Below are positions 15,506 to 23,080 of a stretch of DNA of 27,146 nucleotides, piece by piece; within the stretch, counting starts at the first letter, position 1; every line of letters starts with the position of its first letter. Position numbers and translations under genes: made by a program. This stretch comes from SZUA-181 sp964601765 (lineage in GTDB: Bacteria; Pseudomonadota; Zetaproteobacteria; Mariprofundales; Mariprofundaceae). The stretch is taken from contig CAZROR010000016.1 of the NCBI GenBank assembly GCA_964601765.1, forward strand, positions 1-27,146. Reading direction: 5' to 3'. The notes below the pieces were generated by a model. The model worked only from the letters and a program-made list of their open reading frames with translations. It had not been told where the DNA came from and made no database searches.

Positions 15506-16379
15506 CGGCCGGCCTGATCGGGATCACGTCGCCCTTCGGAGCAAAGGGCGCCTCGGCATGCCATGCCTGGGCATAAAGCGCCTCGAAGGTGGCGTGGATG
15601 CGGCCATCGGGCATCCTGTGGGTATCCGTATAGATGGCTTCGAGCCGCTTCAGCAGCCGCCGGCCGTACAGGCCACCGGGCCGGTTGGCGATGGCGGACG
15701 AGGAGGCGCCAAGGCGCTTGAGCTCGCGCACCAGCGCCATCGTATCCGGGTAGGTCAGGGTAAAAAGGTCCGCATCCGTCACTGGCAGTTCCACCGGCAA
15801 TGACATCAGCGCATCGCCGAGGCTGGTGACATCCGGGAACGGCAGCACAAGCCCTGCCCGCTCATGGGTAATGCCGGCCAGCGACTGGCGCAGCTCGGCC
15901 AGCGTGCGGCGGCCGAATGTGGAAAACAGCATCAGGCCGCCCGGCGCCAGCACACGCCGCATCTCGGCCAGCATCGCGGGCGGGTCGGTCACCCACTGCA
16001 TCGTCAGGTTCGAGCAGACAAGGTCGAAGCTGCCGTCGCGGAAGGGCAGGTGCAGGGCATCCGCCTGCTGGAAATGACAGCGGCCGCGCCATGGCAGGCC
16101 GTGCGGCATGGCTGACCGGGCCCTGGTTAGCATGGCAGCGGATATATCCAGGGCGGCAATACTGGCGCGGCGGAAGCGCTGCCGCAGCAGCCGTGTGAAA
16201 TAGGCGGTACCACAGCCGATGTCTAGAATCCGCTCCGGCCGGATTTTTGTAAATGCCAGGTGATTCAGCAGCCGGTCGGCAATTTCCCGTTGCAGCACGG
16301 CATGCGCATCGTAGCTGTCTGCGGCCCGGGAGAAGGCCGCACCGACGCGCCGGCTGTCTAGGTAATGTTCCGGCACCAT
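15495..16379 (-). CDS. bioC: Malonyl-ACP O-methyltransferase
   Basis: A 294-residue SAM-dependent methyltransferase that masks the malonyl-ACP carboxyl so that fatty-acid synthesis can build pimeloyl-ACP methyl ester. SAM motif I is ILDIGCGTAYFTRLL, and further blocks are AALDISAAML, QADALHLPFRDGSFDLVCSNLTMQWV and LAPGGLMLFSTFG. The family start VAAAFSRAADSYDAHAVLQ is matched soon after the ATG at 16379. A longer frame to 16538 only reads bioH in another frame. It overlaps bioH by 22 bases. GGAGG is one base before the ATG and four bases before a GTG codon that directly follows, so GTG initiation is possible. Confidence 0.94.
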   Translation of the reverse strand: MVPEHYLDSRRVGAAFSRAADSYDAHAVLQREIADRLLNHLAFTKIRPERILDIGCGTAYFTRLLRQRFRRASIAALDISAAMLTRARSAMPHGLPWRGRCHFQQADALHLPFRDGSFDLVCSNLTMQWVTDPPAMLAEMRRVLAPGGLMLFSTFGRRTLAELRQSLAGITHERAGLVLPFPDVTSLGDALMSLPVELPVTDADLFTLTYPDTMALVRELKRLGASSSAIANRPGGLYGRRLLKRLEAIYTDTHRMPDGRIHATFEALYAQAWHAEAPFAPKGDVIPIRPADGA

Positions 16380-17095
16380 GCCTCCAGCTTGCGGTTGAAT
16401 ATCTCGGCCTGCGTCAGAAACGGCGCATGACCGGCACCCTCCAGGCGCACGAATGCCGCGCCTGCGATATGCTCGGCCAGGTATGCCCCGGCCGTGACCG
16501 GTACGACGGCATCGGCCGTGCCGTGCAGCACAAGGCATGGCAATGCAAGCTCCGCAAGTTGCGCGCGCAGGTCCAGGCCGGCCAGCAGCGTCAGCCCCTC
16601 ATGCAGGGCGGCGGCACCTGCCGGGCGGTCCCGCTCCATGGCCGCCCTGGCCACGGCACGGCTTTGCGCGCAGGACAGGCCGTCGCCGTGCAGCATCAGG
16701 TTGAAAAAATGGCGGGCCGCCCTGGCCGGATCCTTCTGCACACCTGTCTCGAAATCATGGAATACGTCGTCCGCACAGCCGAGCGGCCAGTCAGTGCGAC
16801 GGCAGAAGCATGGCGTGGTGGCCACGAGTACCAGCGCGGCAACACGTGCCGGATATGCCAGCGCCAGCCGGATGGCCAGCAGGCCGCCGAGTGACCAGCC
16901 GATCAGCACTGCAGGTGTTGCCGGCAGGCTGGTCGCCAGCCTGTCCGTCCAGTCGGTGGCAGGGGCCTCGGGGGCACCGCCGTGACCGGGCAGGCATGGC
17001 ATGCCGAGCGGGTGCCTGCCGCTGAAATATGTGCGCTGTGCGTGCCAGATACGGTCCGACTGGCCCCAGCCGTGCAGAAAAACAAGCGGCTTCAC
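16358..17095 (-). CDS. bioH: Pimeloyl-ACP methyl ester carboxylesterase
   Basis: A 245-residue alpha/beta hydrolase that removes the methyl group put on by BioC, ending chain growth at pimeloyl-ACP. The catalytic triad is visible: Ser68 in GWSLGG, Asp195 in HGTADAVVP, His223 in GAGHAPF. The oxyanion motif FLHGWGQ is near residue 6. The start is GTG, overlapping the bioF stop as GTGA. Placement between bioF and bioC supports BioH over a generic esterase. Confidence 0.93.
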   Translation of the reverse strand: MKPLVFLHGWGQSDRIWHAQRTYFSGRHPLGMPCLPGHGGAPEAPATDWTDRLATSLPATPAVLIGWSLGGLLAIRLALAYPARVAALVLVATTPCFCRRTDWPLGCADDVFHDFETGVQKDPARAARHFFNLMLHGDGLSCAQSRAVARAAMERDRPAGAAALHEGLTLLAGLDLRAQLAELALPCLVLHGTADAVVPVTAGAYLAEHIAGAAFVRLEGAGHAPFLTQAEIFNRKLEAWCRNIT

Positions 17096-18249
17096 AGCCG
17101 TGCCAGCGCCGCGGTCAGCGCTTCGATCTGTCCGGCTTCGTGTGCCGCGGAAATCGTGATTCGCAGCCTTGCCGTGCCCTCCGGCACGGTTGGCGGGCGG
17201 ATGGCCGGCACGAAAAAGCCCGCTTTCCGCAGCGCTTCGGATGCGCGCAGCGCCGCCATGTCGTCGCCGATGAGTAGCGGCTGGATCGGTGTGTGCGAGG
17301 GCAGCAGGCGCAGGCTGTGTTTTTTCGCAAGCGCCAGGAAATGACCGAGATTTTCCTGCAATCGCGCCAATACTTCGCCCTTGCGAACAAGCTCCAGGGC
17401 GGTCAGTGCAGCCGCCACAGCGGCAGGTGGCAGCGCCGTCGAATATATCATCGTGCGCAGCCGTTGGCGCAGCCCGTCAATGGCCTCCCGCGTACCGAGA
17501 ATAAAGGCGCCGTAGCTGCCAAGCGCCTTGCCCAGTGTGCCGACCTCGATGAGCCGCGCATGGCCGCATGCCCCGGTGGCTGCAATGAGGCCACGCCCGC
17601 CAGGTCCCGTTACGCCGGTGCCATGAGCATCATCGATCACAAGCAGCGCGTCATGTGTCTCTGCCAGGGAAAGCAGTGCCGCTATATCCGCACAGTCGCC
17701 ATCCATGCTGAACACGCCATCGCTGACCATGATGCAACGGCTCGCGGCCTGCCGCGCCATAGCCTTCCCCAGTGCGGCCATGTCGCGATGCGGGAAGCGG
17801 TGCACGCGCCCGCGGCAAAGTCTTGCCCCATCAACCAGCGAGGCATGGTTCAGCCGGTCACAGAACAGACGGGTGTGGTGGTCGGCCAGCGCATCGAGCA
17901 GGCCGATATTGGCCAGCATGCCGGAACCAAGGGCCAGCGCTGCCTCGTAGCCTTTCCATTCGGCGAGTGTCGCCTCCAGCGCATGCAGCTCCGGGCCGTC
18001 ACCGGACACCAGGCGGGAGGCCCCGCTGCCGAAGCCGGCCACATCAATGGCATCCTTTGCCGCCCGGCACACGGCGGGGTGATGGCTGAGGCCCAGATAA
18101 TCATTGGCGGCAAAATTGATCAGTTGCCTGCCGCCCACCTCGATCCATATACCGTTGCGGTGGCATGCGGGAAGTCGCCGGTGCCGCGCCGGAGGCACGG
18201 GAGCGAACCAGTTGCGGCTATCAGGCATGCGCGGCATGCTGGATGCCAT
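17092..18249 (-). CDS. bioF: 8-amino-7-oxononanoate synthase
   Basis: A 385-residue PLP enzyme that condenses pimeloyl-ACP with alanine. The PLP lysine is Lys241 in EVGTLGKALGSYGAF. Upstream are NDYLGLSHHP, GSGASRLVSGDGPELHALE, DRLNHASLVDGA and VIDDAHGTGVTG. The ATG at 18249 has no clear ribosome binding site; ATG codons at 18237 and 18228 are alternatives and would leave the fold intact. It is the first gene of the run, and bioB does not precede it, unlike in many gammaproteobacteria. The divergent comF starts at the same spot. Confidence 0.95.
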   Translation of the reverse strand: MASSMPRMPDSRNWFAPVPPARHRRLPACHRNGIWIEVGGRQLINFAANDYLGLSHHPAVCRAAKDAIDVAGFGSGASRLVSGDGPELHALEATLAEWKGYEAALALGSGMLANIGLLDALADHHTRLFCDRLNHASLVDGARLCRGRVHRFPHRDMAALGKAMARQAASRCIMVSDGVFSMDGDCADIAALLSLAETHDALLVIDDAHGTGVTGPGGRGLIAATGACGHARLIEVGTLGKALGSYGAFILGTREAIDGLRQRLRTMIYSTALPPAAVAAALTALELVRKGEVLARLQENLGHFLALAKKHSLRLLPSHTPIQPLLIGDDMAALRASEALRKAGFFVPAIRPPTVPEGTARLRITISAAHEAGQIEALTAALARL

Positions 18250-18985
18250 GTCTGTCGTGTCAACCAGATCGGGCCGGTGGGTTGACCGCGTGCTGTGCGC
18301 TCTGTTCCCGCCCTGCTGCGTTTTCTGCGGCGCACCGGTCGTGGAACGGCACAGCTGCTGCGCGGATTGTGCGACCGGTGTTCGCGTATTGCCGCCTCAT
18401 TGCTGCAAGCGCTGCGGACTTCCCATGCCGGCCGACCTGGCGCCGGGGCCATGCGGGCACTGTCTGCACCGGCCGCCTCCACAGGCGCAAACCCTCAGCC
18501 TGTATGTCTACGACGGTCCGGTGCGCGAGGCCATTCTGGGCTGGAAGCTGGAGGGCCGTGACGCCGGCTTGCTGTGGCTGCTCGATGCGGCGGCAGCACG
18601 CCTTCAGCAGGTGTTCACACCGGAGGATGTGCTGTTGCCCGTACCGATGCCGATACGGCGCATGCGTAAAAGCGGCCAGCATCACGCCGCCGCGCTCTGC
18701 TGCCACATTGCACGGATCGCGGGCTGCCGCATGGACTGGCGGCTGCTAAGGAGAAGCGGTGAGCAGCCGCGCCAGTCTGTGCTTCCGGGTAGTGCCCGCC
18801 GGCGTAATCTGGCCCATGCTTTCCGGCTGGATGTGGCTCACTGGCGCGACATGCAGCCTGTGGGGCGCCTTTGGCTTGTGGACGATATCTTCACAACCGG
18901 CACCACCGTACGCTATGCCTGCCGCTGTCTGAAGCAGACGGGGCAGCCCGTGTCAGCATTTACACTGGCCCGCGTGCTCCGCTGA
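18248..18985 (+). CDS. comF: ComF family phosphoribosyltransferase-like protein
   Basis: A 245-residue ComF/GntX protein. The N-terminus holds cysteine pairs of a zinc ribbon (CCVFCGAP, CCADC, CCKRCGLP, PCGHC). The middle has YDGPVREAILGWKLEGRDAG, and the C-terminal phosphoribosyltransferase loop is WLVDDIFTTGTTV. ComF acts with the competence helicase in some naturally transformable bacteria. In gammaproteobacteria the gene next to bioH is often GntX, linked to DNA use. The ATG at 18248 overlaps the bioF ATG on the other strand (shared CATG); upstream starts would extend into bioF. Confidence 0.88.
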   Translation: MSVVSTRSGRWVDRVLCALFPPCCVFCGAPVVERHSCCADCATGVRVLPPHCCKRCGLPMPADLAPGPCGHCLHRPPPQAQTLSLYVYDGPVREAILGWKLEGRDAGLLWLLDAAAARLQQVFTPEDVLLPVPMPIRRMRKSGQHHAAALCCHIARIAGCRMDWRLLRRSGEQPRQSVLPGSARRRNLAHAFRLDVAHWRDMQPVGRLWLVDDIFTTGTTVRYACRCLKQTGQPVSAFTLARVLR

Positions 18986-19014
18986 TTCGGGTCCCATTGG
19001 TTTCGGAGTCCATC

Positions 19015-19293
19015 ATGGCTAGGCTGCCGCGCATGGCAAAGATCGAAGTGTATTCCGGGCCATTCTGCCCCTACTGTATGCGGGCCAAGGCGCTGCTGCG
19101 GCGGCGTGGCCTCGACTATGTTGAATATGATGTCCATGCCAATGCCGGCAAGCGGGAAGAAATGCTGCGGCGCACGGGTGGTGCGCGCACTATCCCGCAG
19201 ATATTCATCAATGGCCGCCATGTCGGCGGCAGCGACGAGTTGCATGCGCTGGATCGCAGCGGTGAGCTGGATGACTGGCTGGAAGGGAATTAG
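19015..19293 (+). CDS. grxC: Glutaredoxin 3 (GrxC)
   Basis: A 92-residue glutaredoxin with the dithiol active site CPYC at residues 18-21, the cis-proline motif ARTIPQIFING, and the glutathione-binding GGSDEL. GGAG lies six bases before the ATG at 19015; a second ATG at 19033 would also leave a full fold. It starts 29 bases after comF, so the two may be cotranscribed. Its stop is three bases from the convergent rsmA stop. Confidence 0.94.
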   Translation: MARLPRMAKIEVYSGPFCPYCMRAKALLRRRGLDYVEYDVHANAGKREEMLRRTGGARTIPQIFINGRHVGGSDELHALDRSGELDDWLEGN

Positions 19294-19296
19294 GCC

Positions 19297-20085
19297 CTAG
19301 ATTTCGTACAGGCGGCGCGCCAGGCGCGCCCAGTCCGCCTCATCCAGCTGTTCCGGTCGCACGCTTGCATCAATCCCTAACGCATCCCAGTCCGCCGGTG
19401 TCAGCAGCCCCCGGAAATTATTGGCGAGCGTTTTACGACGGTGTCCGAAGCCCTGCCGTACGGCCTTTTGCAGGGCCTCGTAGTTGCAGGCTGGCATTTC
19501 CTCCCGGGGCGTGAACAGCAGTACCGCCGAGTGCACTTTTGGCGGTGGCGCAAAGGCCCCGGGTGGCAGAGATAACAGCCGCCGTACCCTGTAATGGTGA
19601 CGTACCAGAACGCTCAGGCCACCGCGCGCCCTGCCGCCAGGGCCGGCCAGCAGGCGCTCTGCCACCTCTCGCTGATACATCAGCACCATGCCGCCCGTCA
19701 GGCGCAGTGCGGCCAGCCGGGCCGTCAGCGGCCCGCTGATGTTGTACGGCAGGTTACCAACAATCCACTCGGGGCAATCACGTTTGACGACCTCATTGAT
19801 TACGTCGAGTACATCCGCGTGAACCACACGCAGGTGCGGATCAGCACGCTTTGCCCAGAATGCGGCAAAGCGGTCATCCGCCTCGACGACTGTCATCTGC
19901 TTTGCCCGGTCAATCAGGTGCTCTGTCAGCGCTCCCGGGCCAGGGCCGATTTCCAGTACCGATACGCCCTCGGGCACCGCCGCCGTGATACGTGCGATGG
20001 CCCGCTGGTTGCGCAGGAAATGCTGGCCCAGTGATTTTTTCGCCCACGCACCGTGCGCAGCGGCGGTTTCTTCATGGCGGCTCAT
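19297..20085 (-). CDS. rsmA: 16S rRNA dimethyladenosine transferase
   Basis: A 262-residue KsgA/RsmA enzyme that dimethylates two adjacent adenines near the 3' end of 16S rRNA. Motifs: KKSLGQHFLRN, SAM-binding VLEIGPGPGALTEHL, catalytic NLPYNIS at 111-117, YQREVAERL, and PPGAFAPPPKVHSAV. Length is normal. The ATG at 20085 lacks an obvious ribosome binding site. It is transcribed away from tpiA, with 121 bases between the two starts. pdxA, surA and apaG, its frequent neighbours, are absent. Confidence 0.96.
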   Translation of the reverse strand: MSRHEETAAAHGAWAKKSLGQHFLRNQRAIARITAAVPEGVSVLEIGPGPGALTEHLIDRAKQMTVVEADDRFAAFWAKRADPHLRVVHADVLDVINEVVKRDCPEWIVGNLPYNISGPLTARLAALRLTGGMVLMYQREVAERLLAGPGGRARGGLSVLVRHHYRVRRLLSLPPGAFAPPPKVHSAVLLFTPREEMPACNYEALQKAVRQGFGHRRKTLANNFRGLLTPADWDALGIDASVRPEQLDEADWARLARRLYEI

Positions 20086-20130
20086 GGTGGACGGACGCTA
20101 GCAAAGTTTGATTCGGCACGCTTTTGGCCC

Positions 20131-20158
20131 TTGCTTTGACCGGGTGGAAATCTAGTAT
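20131..20158 (+). promoter_or_regulatory. Candidate tpiA promoter
   Basis: TTGCTT (20131-20136) and TAGTAT (20153-20158) are 16 bases apart, 49 bases before the tpiA ATG. The match is fair; an overlapping TTGACC is too close to the -10 to serve. Confidence 0.4.
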
Positions 20159-20206
20159 TCGCGCCCCCTTTGGCCCGAATGGGGCCGGTCAGACTGGAGG
20201 AAGGCC

Positions 20207-20956
20207 ATGCATAAGCGCACCCTGATTGCCGGCAACTGGAAAATGAACGAGCTGCTGGATGAGGCAAAAGAGCTTGTCTCGAGCCTGGGTGAAAATCCGG
20301 CGCCCGAGCACGTTGAAGTTGCCCTGATGCCGCCGTTCACGCTGCTGCATCCGCTCGCCCCGATGCTGGAGGAAAGGAATATCCGGCTTGGTGCGCAGAA
20401 TGTCTATTTCGAGCCGCGTGGTGCATTCACCGGCTCCATCTCGCCGCTGATGCTCAGGGATGCCGGCTGCCACTACGTGATTATCGGGCATTCCGAGCGT
20501 CGTGACATCATGGGCGAAAGCGATGAGCTGATCCGCGCCAAGCTGCATGCCGCATGGGAGTATGGCCTTGAGCCCGTGCTGTGCATTGGCGAACACCTGG
20601 ATGAACGTGAAAAGGGGAAAACGAACAGCGTGCTGAAGGGGCAGCTGGCCGTGCTTGAAGGGGCGCCGGAGAAGGCCCCGCTCACCGTCGCCTATGAGCC
20701 GGTCTGGGCCATCGGCACGGGCAAGACCGCCACGCCTGAGCAGGTCACCGAGACGCATGCCTTCATCCATGAGGAGCTGACCAGGCTTGGCATGGACTGC
20801 CGCGTGCTCTATGGCGGCAGTGTCAATCCCGGCAATGCCGAGGAATTATTGAGCTGCGATGGTGTTGAAGGCGCGCTGGTCGGGGGCGCAAGCCTGAAGG
20901 CTGATGCGTTTACAAGCATTATCGAGGCCGCCGCAGCCGTGGCGAATAGGACATAA
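20207..20956 (+). CDS. tpiA: Triosephosphate isomerase
   Basis: A 249-residue TIM barrel that interconverts dihydroxyacetone phosphate and glyceraldehyde 3-phosphate. Catalytic residues are all present: Lys12 in AGNWKMN, His95 in IIGHSERR, Glu164 in AYEPVWAIGTGKTA. The phosphate-binding YGGSVNPGN and LVGGASL blocks follow. GGAGGAAGG precedes the ATG. secG starts four bases after the stop, the usual tpiA-secG-tRNA-Leu order of many proteobacteria. Confidence 0.98.
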   Translation: MHKRTLIAGNWKMNELLDEAKELVSSLGENPAPEHVEVALMPPFTLLHPLAPMLEERNIRLGAQNVYFEPRGAFTGSISPLMLRDAGCHYVIIGHSERRDIMGESDELIRAKLHAAWEYGLEPVLCIGEHLDEREKGKTNSVLKGQLAVLEGAPEKAPLTVAYEPVWAIGTGKTATPEQVTETHAFIHEELTRLGMDCRVLYGGSVNPGNAEELLSCDGVEGALVGGASLKADAFTSIIEAAAAVANRT

Positions 20957-20959
20957 CAA

Positions 20960-21328
20960 ATGACCACATTGATTGTAACCCTGCATATTCTTGCTGCCAT
21001 CGTGCTGGTTGGCGTAGTGCTGATCCAGCGCGGACAGGGTGCTGATATTGGCGCCTCTTTTGGTGGCGGTGGTGCACAGACGTTGTTTGGCAGCCGCGGC
21101 TCCGGCTCCTTCCTGGGCAAGCTGACCGGTGCCCTGGCCGCCGTGTTTATGTTGACGAGCCTGACACTGGCCTTCTTTTCCCAGCAAAAGGCCGGGTCGG
21201 TTGTCGAGAAAAAGCTGGCCGCACCGCTGCCTGTGCAGCAGGAGGCTCCGCCGGCATCCAAGGGTGGCTTTGACCCCAGCAAGCTGATGGATGAAAGCAG
21301 CAAGGATCAGCTGCCGGGAGTAAAATAG
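20960..21328 (+). CDS. secG: Protein translocase subunit SecG
   Basis: A 122-residue small membrane protein of the SecYEG channel. Two membrane helices (about 4-24 and 52-72) flank the conserved loop VLIQRGQGADIGASFGGGGAQTLFGSRGSGSFL. The C-terminal tail is longer than in E. coli and rich in Pro, Ala and Lys, as often seen. Its ribosome binding site (AGGA) lies in the end of tpiA. tRNA-Leu follows 13 bases after the stop. Confidence 0.96.
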   Translation: MTTLIVTLHILAAIVLVGVVLIQRGQGADIGASFGGGGAQTLFGSRGSGSFLGKLTGALAAVFMLTSLTLAFFSQQKAGSVVEKKLAAPLPVQQEAPPASKGGFDPSKLMDESSKDQLPGVK

Positions 21329-21341
21329 GCAATCAATTCAT

Positions 21342-21427
21342 GCCGGAGTGGTGAAATTGGTAGACACGCCATCTTGAGGGGGTGGTGGGCTACGCCCGTG
21401 CTGGTTCGAGTCCAGTCTCCGGCACCA
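21342..21427 (+). tRNA. tRNA-Leu (GAG)
   Basis: An 86-base class II tRNA with encoded CCA. The acceptor stem pairs GCCGGAG with CTCCGGC. The D-arm contains the leucine pattern AAATTGGTAGACACG. The anticodon loop TTGAGGG gives GAG on the stem CCATC/GGTGG. There is a long variable arm and a T-loop GGTTCGAGTCC. Its last 17 bases are duplicated at 23139-23155, so it is the attachment site of an integrated element. Confidence 0.96.
21411..21427 (+). repeat. attL: tRNA-Leu 3' end, left copy of 17-bp direct repeat
   Basis: TCCAGTCTCCGGCACCA at the end of tRNA-Leu matches 23139-23155 exactly. Tyrosine integrases commonly use the T-arm and 3' end of tRNA genes, and the element restores the tRNA. Confidence 0.9.
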
Positions 21428-21452
21428 TATTAAAATCCAGCGGTATCCGAGG

Positions 21453-21487
21453 AAGGCCCGTAAGTGTAATGCTTGCGGGCCTTTTTT
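21453..21487 (+). terminator. Rho-independent terminator after tRNA-Leu, inside the element
   Basis: GGCCCGTAAG pairs with CTTGCGGGCC (one G-T wobble), loop TGTAATG, then TTTTTT. It lies inside the att-bounded element, so it was brought by, or formed with, the insertion and now ends the tpiA-secG-tRNA transcript. Confidence 0.85.
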
Positions 21488-21515
21488 CCCGGCTGATCGC
21501 ACCGCTGACCACGCC

Positions 21516-21740
21516 ATGAGCGAGAACACCCTAACCCCCGCCCTGCGCCGCATGGGCTACAGTAAGGACGAGATGTACAGCCATGGCTTCCGTGGCATGG
21601 CGTCTACCCTGCTGCATGAACAGGGGTGGCCTTCCGCCGTGGTTGAGGCGCAACTTGCCCATGCCGAACGCAATGCTGTGCGGGCCGCCTACAACCATGC
21701 CGAACACCTGCACGAGCGCCGGGAGATGATGCAGGCCTGA
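21516..21740 (+). pseudogene. C-terminal remnant of a P4-type tyrosine integrase
   Basis: A 74-codon frame that matches only the last part of P4-like integrases: ALRRMGYSKDEMYSHGFRGMASTLLHEQGW, then QLAHAERNAVRAAYNHAEHLHERREMMQA. The HGFR arginine and the tyrosine of AYNHAEHL belong to the catalytic domain. About 300 N-terminal residues are missing. The ATG is an internal Met of the normal protein, not a real start. It lies next to the tRNA end, where the integrase gene of such islands sits. Confidence 0.85.
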
Positions 21741-21798
21741 GCGGACTGGCTGGACGCCCTGAGAAACGGCGCCAGCGCGGTGCCGATCCATGGGAAGA

Positions 21799-21827
21799 TT
21801 GCAATCTAGGTTATACAAGGTTATACT
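21799..21827 (+). promoter_or_regulatory. Promoter of the RelE/XRE pair with overlapping direct repeats
   Basis: TTGCAA (21799-21804) and TATACT (21822-21827) are 17 bases apart. GGTTATAC occurs at 21809-21816 and 21819-21826, one helical turn apart and overlapping the -10, a likely operator for the XRE antitoxin. The ATG begins five bases after the -10, so transcription should start at or within a base or two of the start codon. Confidence 0.65.
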
Positions 21828-21832
21828 TACCT

Positions 21833-22099
21833 ATGCGCTACAGGGTGATGATTGTCCGCAGGGCATCCAAGGAACTGAAAAGCCTGCCTGCGCGAAGCCG
21901 TGAGCGTATCGCGGAGCGGATTGCCATGCTGGGGCATGATCCTGACAACCCGGCATTGGACGTGAAGCGGCTGACGCATCATCCACTGGCAGGTTTTCGC
22001 TTGCGGGTGGGTGCTTACCGGGTGCTGTTCAATCGCGAGGATGGCATCCGCATCATTGAAATTGTCCGGGTGGCGCAGCGTAAGGAGGCATATAAATGA
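21833..22099 (+). CDS. RelE/ParE-family toxin
   Basis: An 88-residue toxin of the RelE fold: VRRASKELKSLPARSRERIAERI, a central DVKRLTHHPLAGFRLRVGAYRVLFN and a C-terminal IIEIVRVAQRKEAYK with the basic residues typical of mRNA-cleaving RelE. No ribosome binding site is present; the promoter -10 lies five bases upstream, so the mRNA is probably leaderless. The stop overlaps the downstream antitoxin ATG. Toxin-first order is HigBA-like. It is the only complete locus, with its antitoxin, inside the relic element. Confidence 0.88.
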   Translation: MRYRVMIVRRASKELKSLPARSRERIAERIAMLGHDPDNPALDVKRLTHHPLAGFRLRVGAYRVLFNREDGIRIIEIVRVAQRKEAYK

Positions 22100-22407
22100 A
22101 CCCGCAGATTATCTACGAAGGCGACCGTCCCGCGTTTGTGGTATTGCCTTATCAGGATTATGTGAAACTGACGGCAGACGATGATGAATTGATACCGTTC
22201 AATGTCCGCGACTACGTGGCAAACCCTGTCAAGGCAGCGCGTATCGAGGCAGGGCTCACGCAGAAGGAGCTGGCGAGCCGGTTGGGTGTGAGCCAGGCCT
22301 ACATTGCCAAGGTGGAAACGCCTTCCTACAAGCCCACGGATAAACTCGTCGTGCGTGTCCGAAAAGCCATCGCACATGACCAGGGCGCAGCGGAAAAGGC
22401 TGCATGA
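22096..22407 (+). CDS. XRE-family antitoxin of the RelE-type toxin
   Basis: A 103-residue antitoxin. An N-terminal segment (IIYEGDRPAFVVLPYQDYVKL) resembles the part that contacts RelE-type toxins. It is followed by a helix-turn-helix at about 47-85: IEAGLTQKELASRLGVSQAYIAKVET. It has AAGGAGG upstream inside the toxin gene and overlaps the toxin stop (ATGA). It should neutralise the toxin and repress the shared promoter. Confidence 0.88.
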   Translation: MNPQIIYEGDRPAFVVLPYQDYVKLTADDDELIPFNVRDYVANPVKAARIEAGLTQKELASRLGVSQAYIAKVETPSYKPTDKLVVRVRKAIAHDQGAAEKAA

Positions 22408-22449
22408 CGATGTTCCCGCTGGTTGAACTCGGAAGGCCGGCTAACGGTA

Positions 22450-22494
22450 GACCCCGGAATTACACGCTTGCAAGTGCCCCGGGGTCATTTATTT
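22450..22494 (+). terminator. Hairpin with T-rich tail after the antitoxin
   Basis: GACCCCGG (22450-22457) pairs with CCGGGGTC (22479-22486), followed by ATTTATTTT. The loop contains the smaller palindrome CTTGCAAG. The long loop and interrupted T-run make it a moderate terminator for the toxin-antitoxin pair. Confidence 0.5.
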
Positions 22495-22530
22495 TGCGCT
22501 GACAGCCTGGCCGGGGATTAGGAGGGAACC

Positions 22531-22886
22531 ATGGGAATGCGAAATGGATGGCAATTGCTGGCGCTGTACGCGTTGCCTTAGTGGAGGCATTGCACGCCTG
22601 GGCGGATGATGCGGCGGAATGCGGGAAACTTTTTCTGGACAACCTTAACCAGCAGGCATTCTCGTCATGCCGCAAGGCGGCAGAACAGGGCGATGTCGAT
22701 GCCCAATACACCCTCGGAACTTTGTATGAGAACGGCCTTGGCGTGAAACAGGACGATGCCGAGGCCGTGAAATGGTACCTCAAGGCGGCGGAGCAAGGGG
22801 ATGCCCGGGCCCAAATCAACCTCGGTGCGATGTACGCCAAAGGCCAAGGGGTGAAGTAGGATGATGAGGAGGCCCTGATGGTGGCG
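22531..22886 (+). pseudogene. Frameshifted and truncated Sel1-repeat secreted protein
   Basis: A strong ribosome binding site (GGAGGG) precedes an ATG at 22531 that starts a signal-peptide-like MGMRNGWQLLALYALP and hits a stop at 22579. Continuing one frame over gives LVEALHAWADDAAECGK and then two Sel1 repeats (KAAEQGDVDAQYTLGTLYENGLGVKQDDAEAVKWY and its copy). The second repeat ends at a TAG (22857), exactly where the repeat pattern expects CAG for Gln. So there is one base deletion near 22575 and one nonsense change. Sel1 repeats mediate protein contacts. Confidence 0.7.
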
Positions 22887-22898
22887 CCGGACACGTCA

Positions 22899-23033
22899 AC
22901 GCCTATCGGGCTGCGCGTCAGCGAACTGGGCGGTCTGCAACTGTCGTTTGTCGACCGCGCGGCAGGTCTGGTGCGCGTGGTCGGCAAGGGCACCAAGGAG
23001 AGACTCGTGCTGTATGGCGAGGAAAGCGCCTGA
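22899..23033 (+). pseudogene. Internal fragment of a XerD-like tyrosine recombinase
   Basis: The reading frame after the broken Sel1 gene gives GLRVSELGGLQLSFVDRAAG followed by LVRVVGKGTKERLVLYGEESA. This is the XerC/XerD block around the first catalytic Arg (RVSEL) and the conserved Lys (GKGTKERLV). Nothing before or after it belongs to the enzyme. It is in the same frame as the Sel1 remnant, apparently joined by a deletion. Confidence 0.75.
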
Positions 23034-23058
23034 AAAACGGGCCAAAGGGGCGTTTCAA

Positions 23059-23080
23059 GTGGGGTACAATGTGGGGTACA
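23059..23080 (+). repeat. Tandem GTGGGGTACA repeats near attR
   Basis: GTGGGGTACA occurs at 23059-23068 and 23071-23080, 12 bp apart, 58 bases inside the right attachment repeat. The position and spacing suggest arm-type integrase or excisionase binding sites. Confidence 0.5.
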
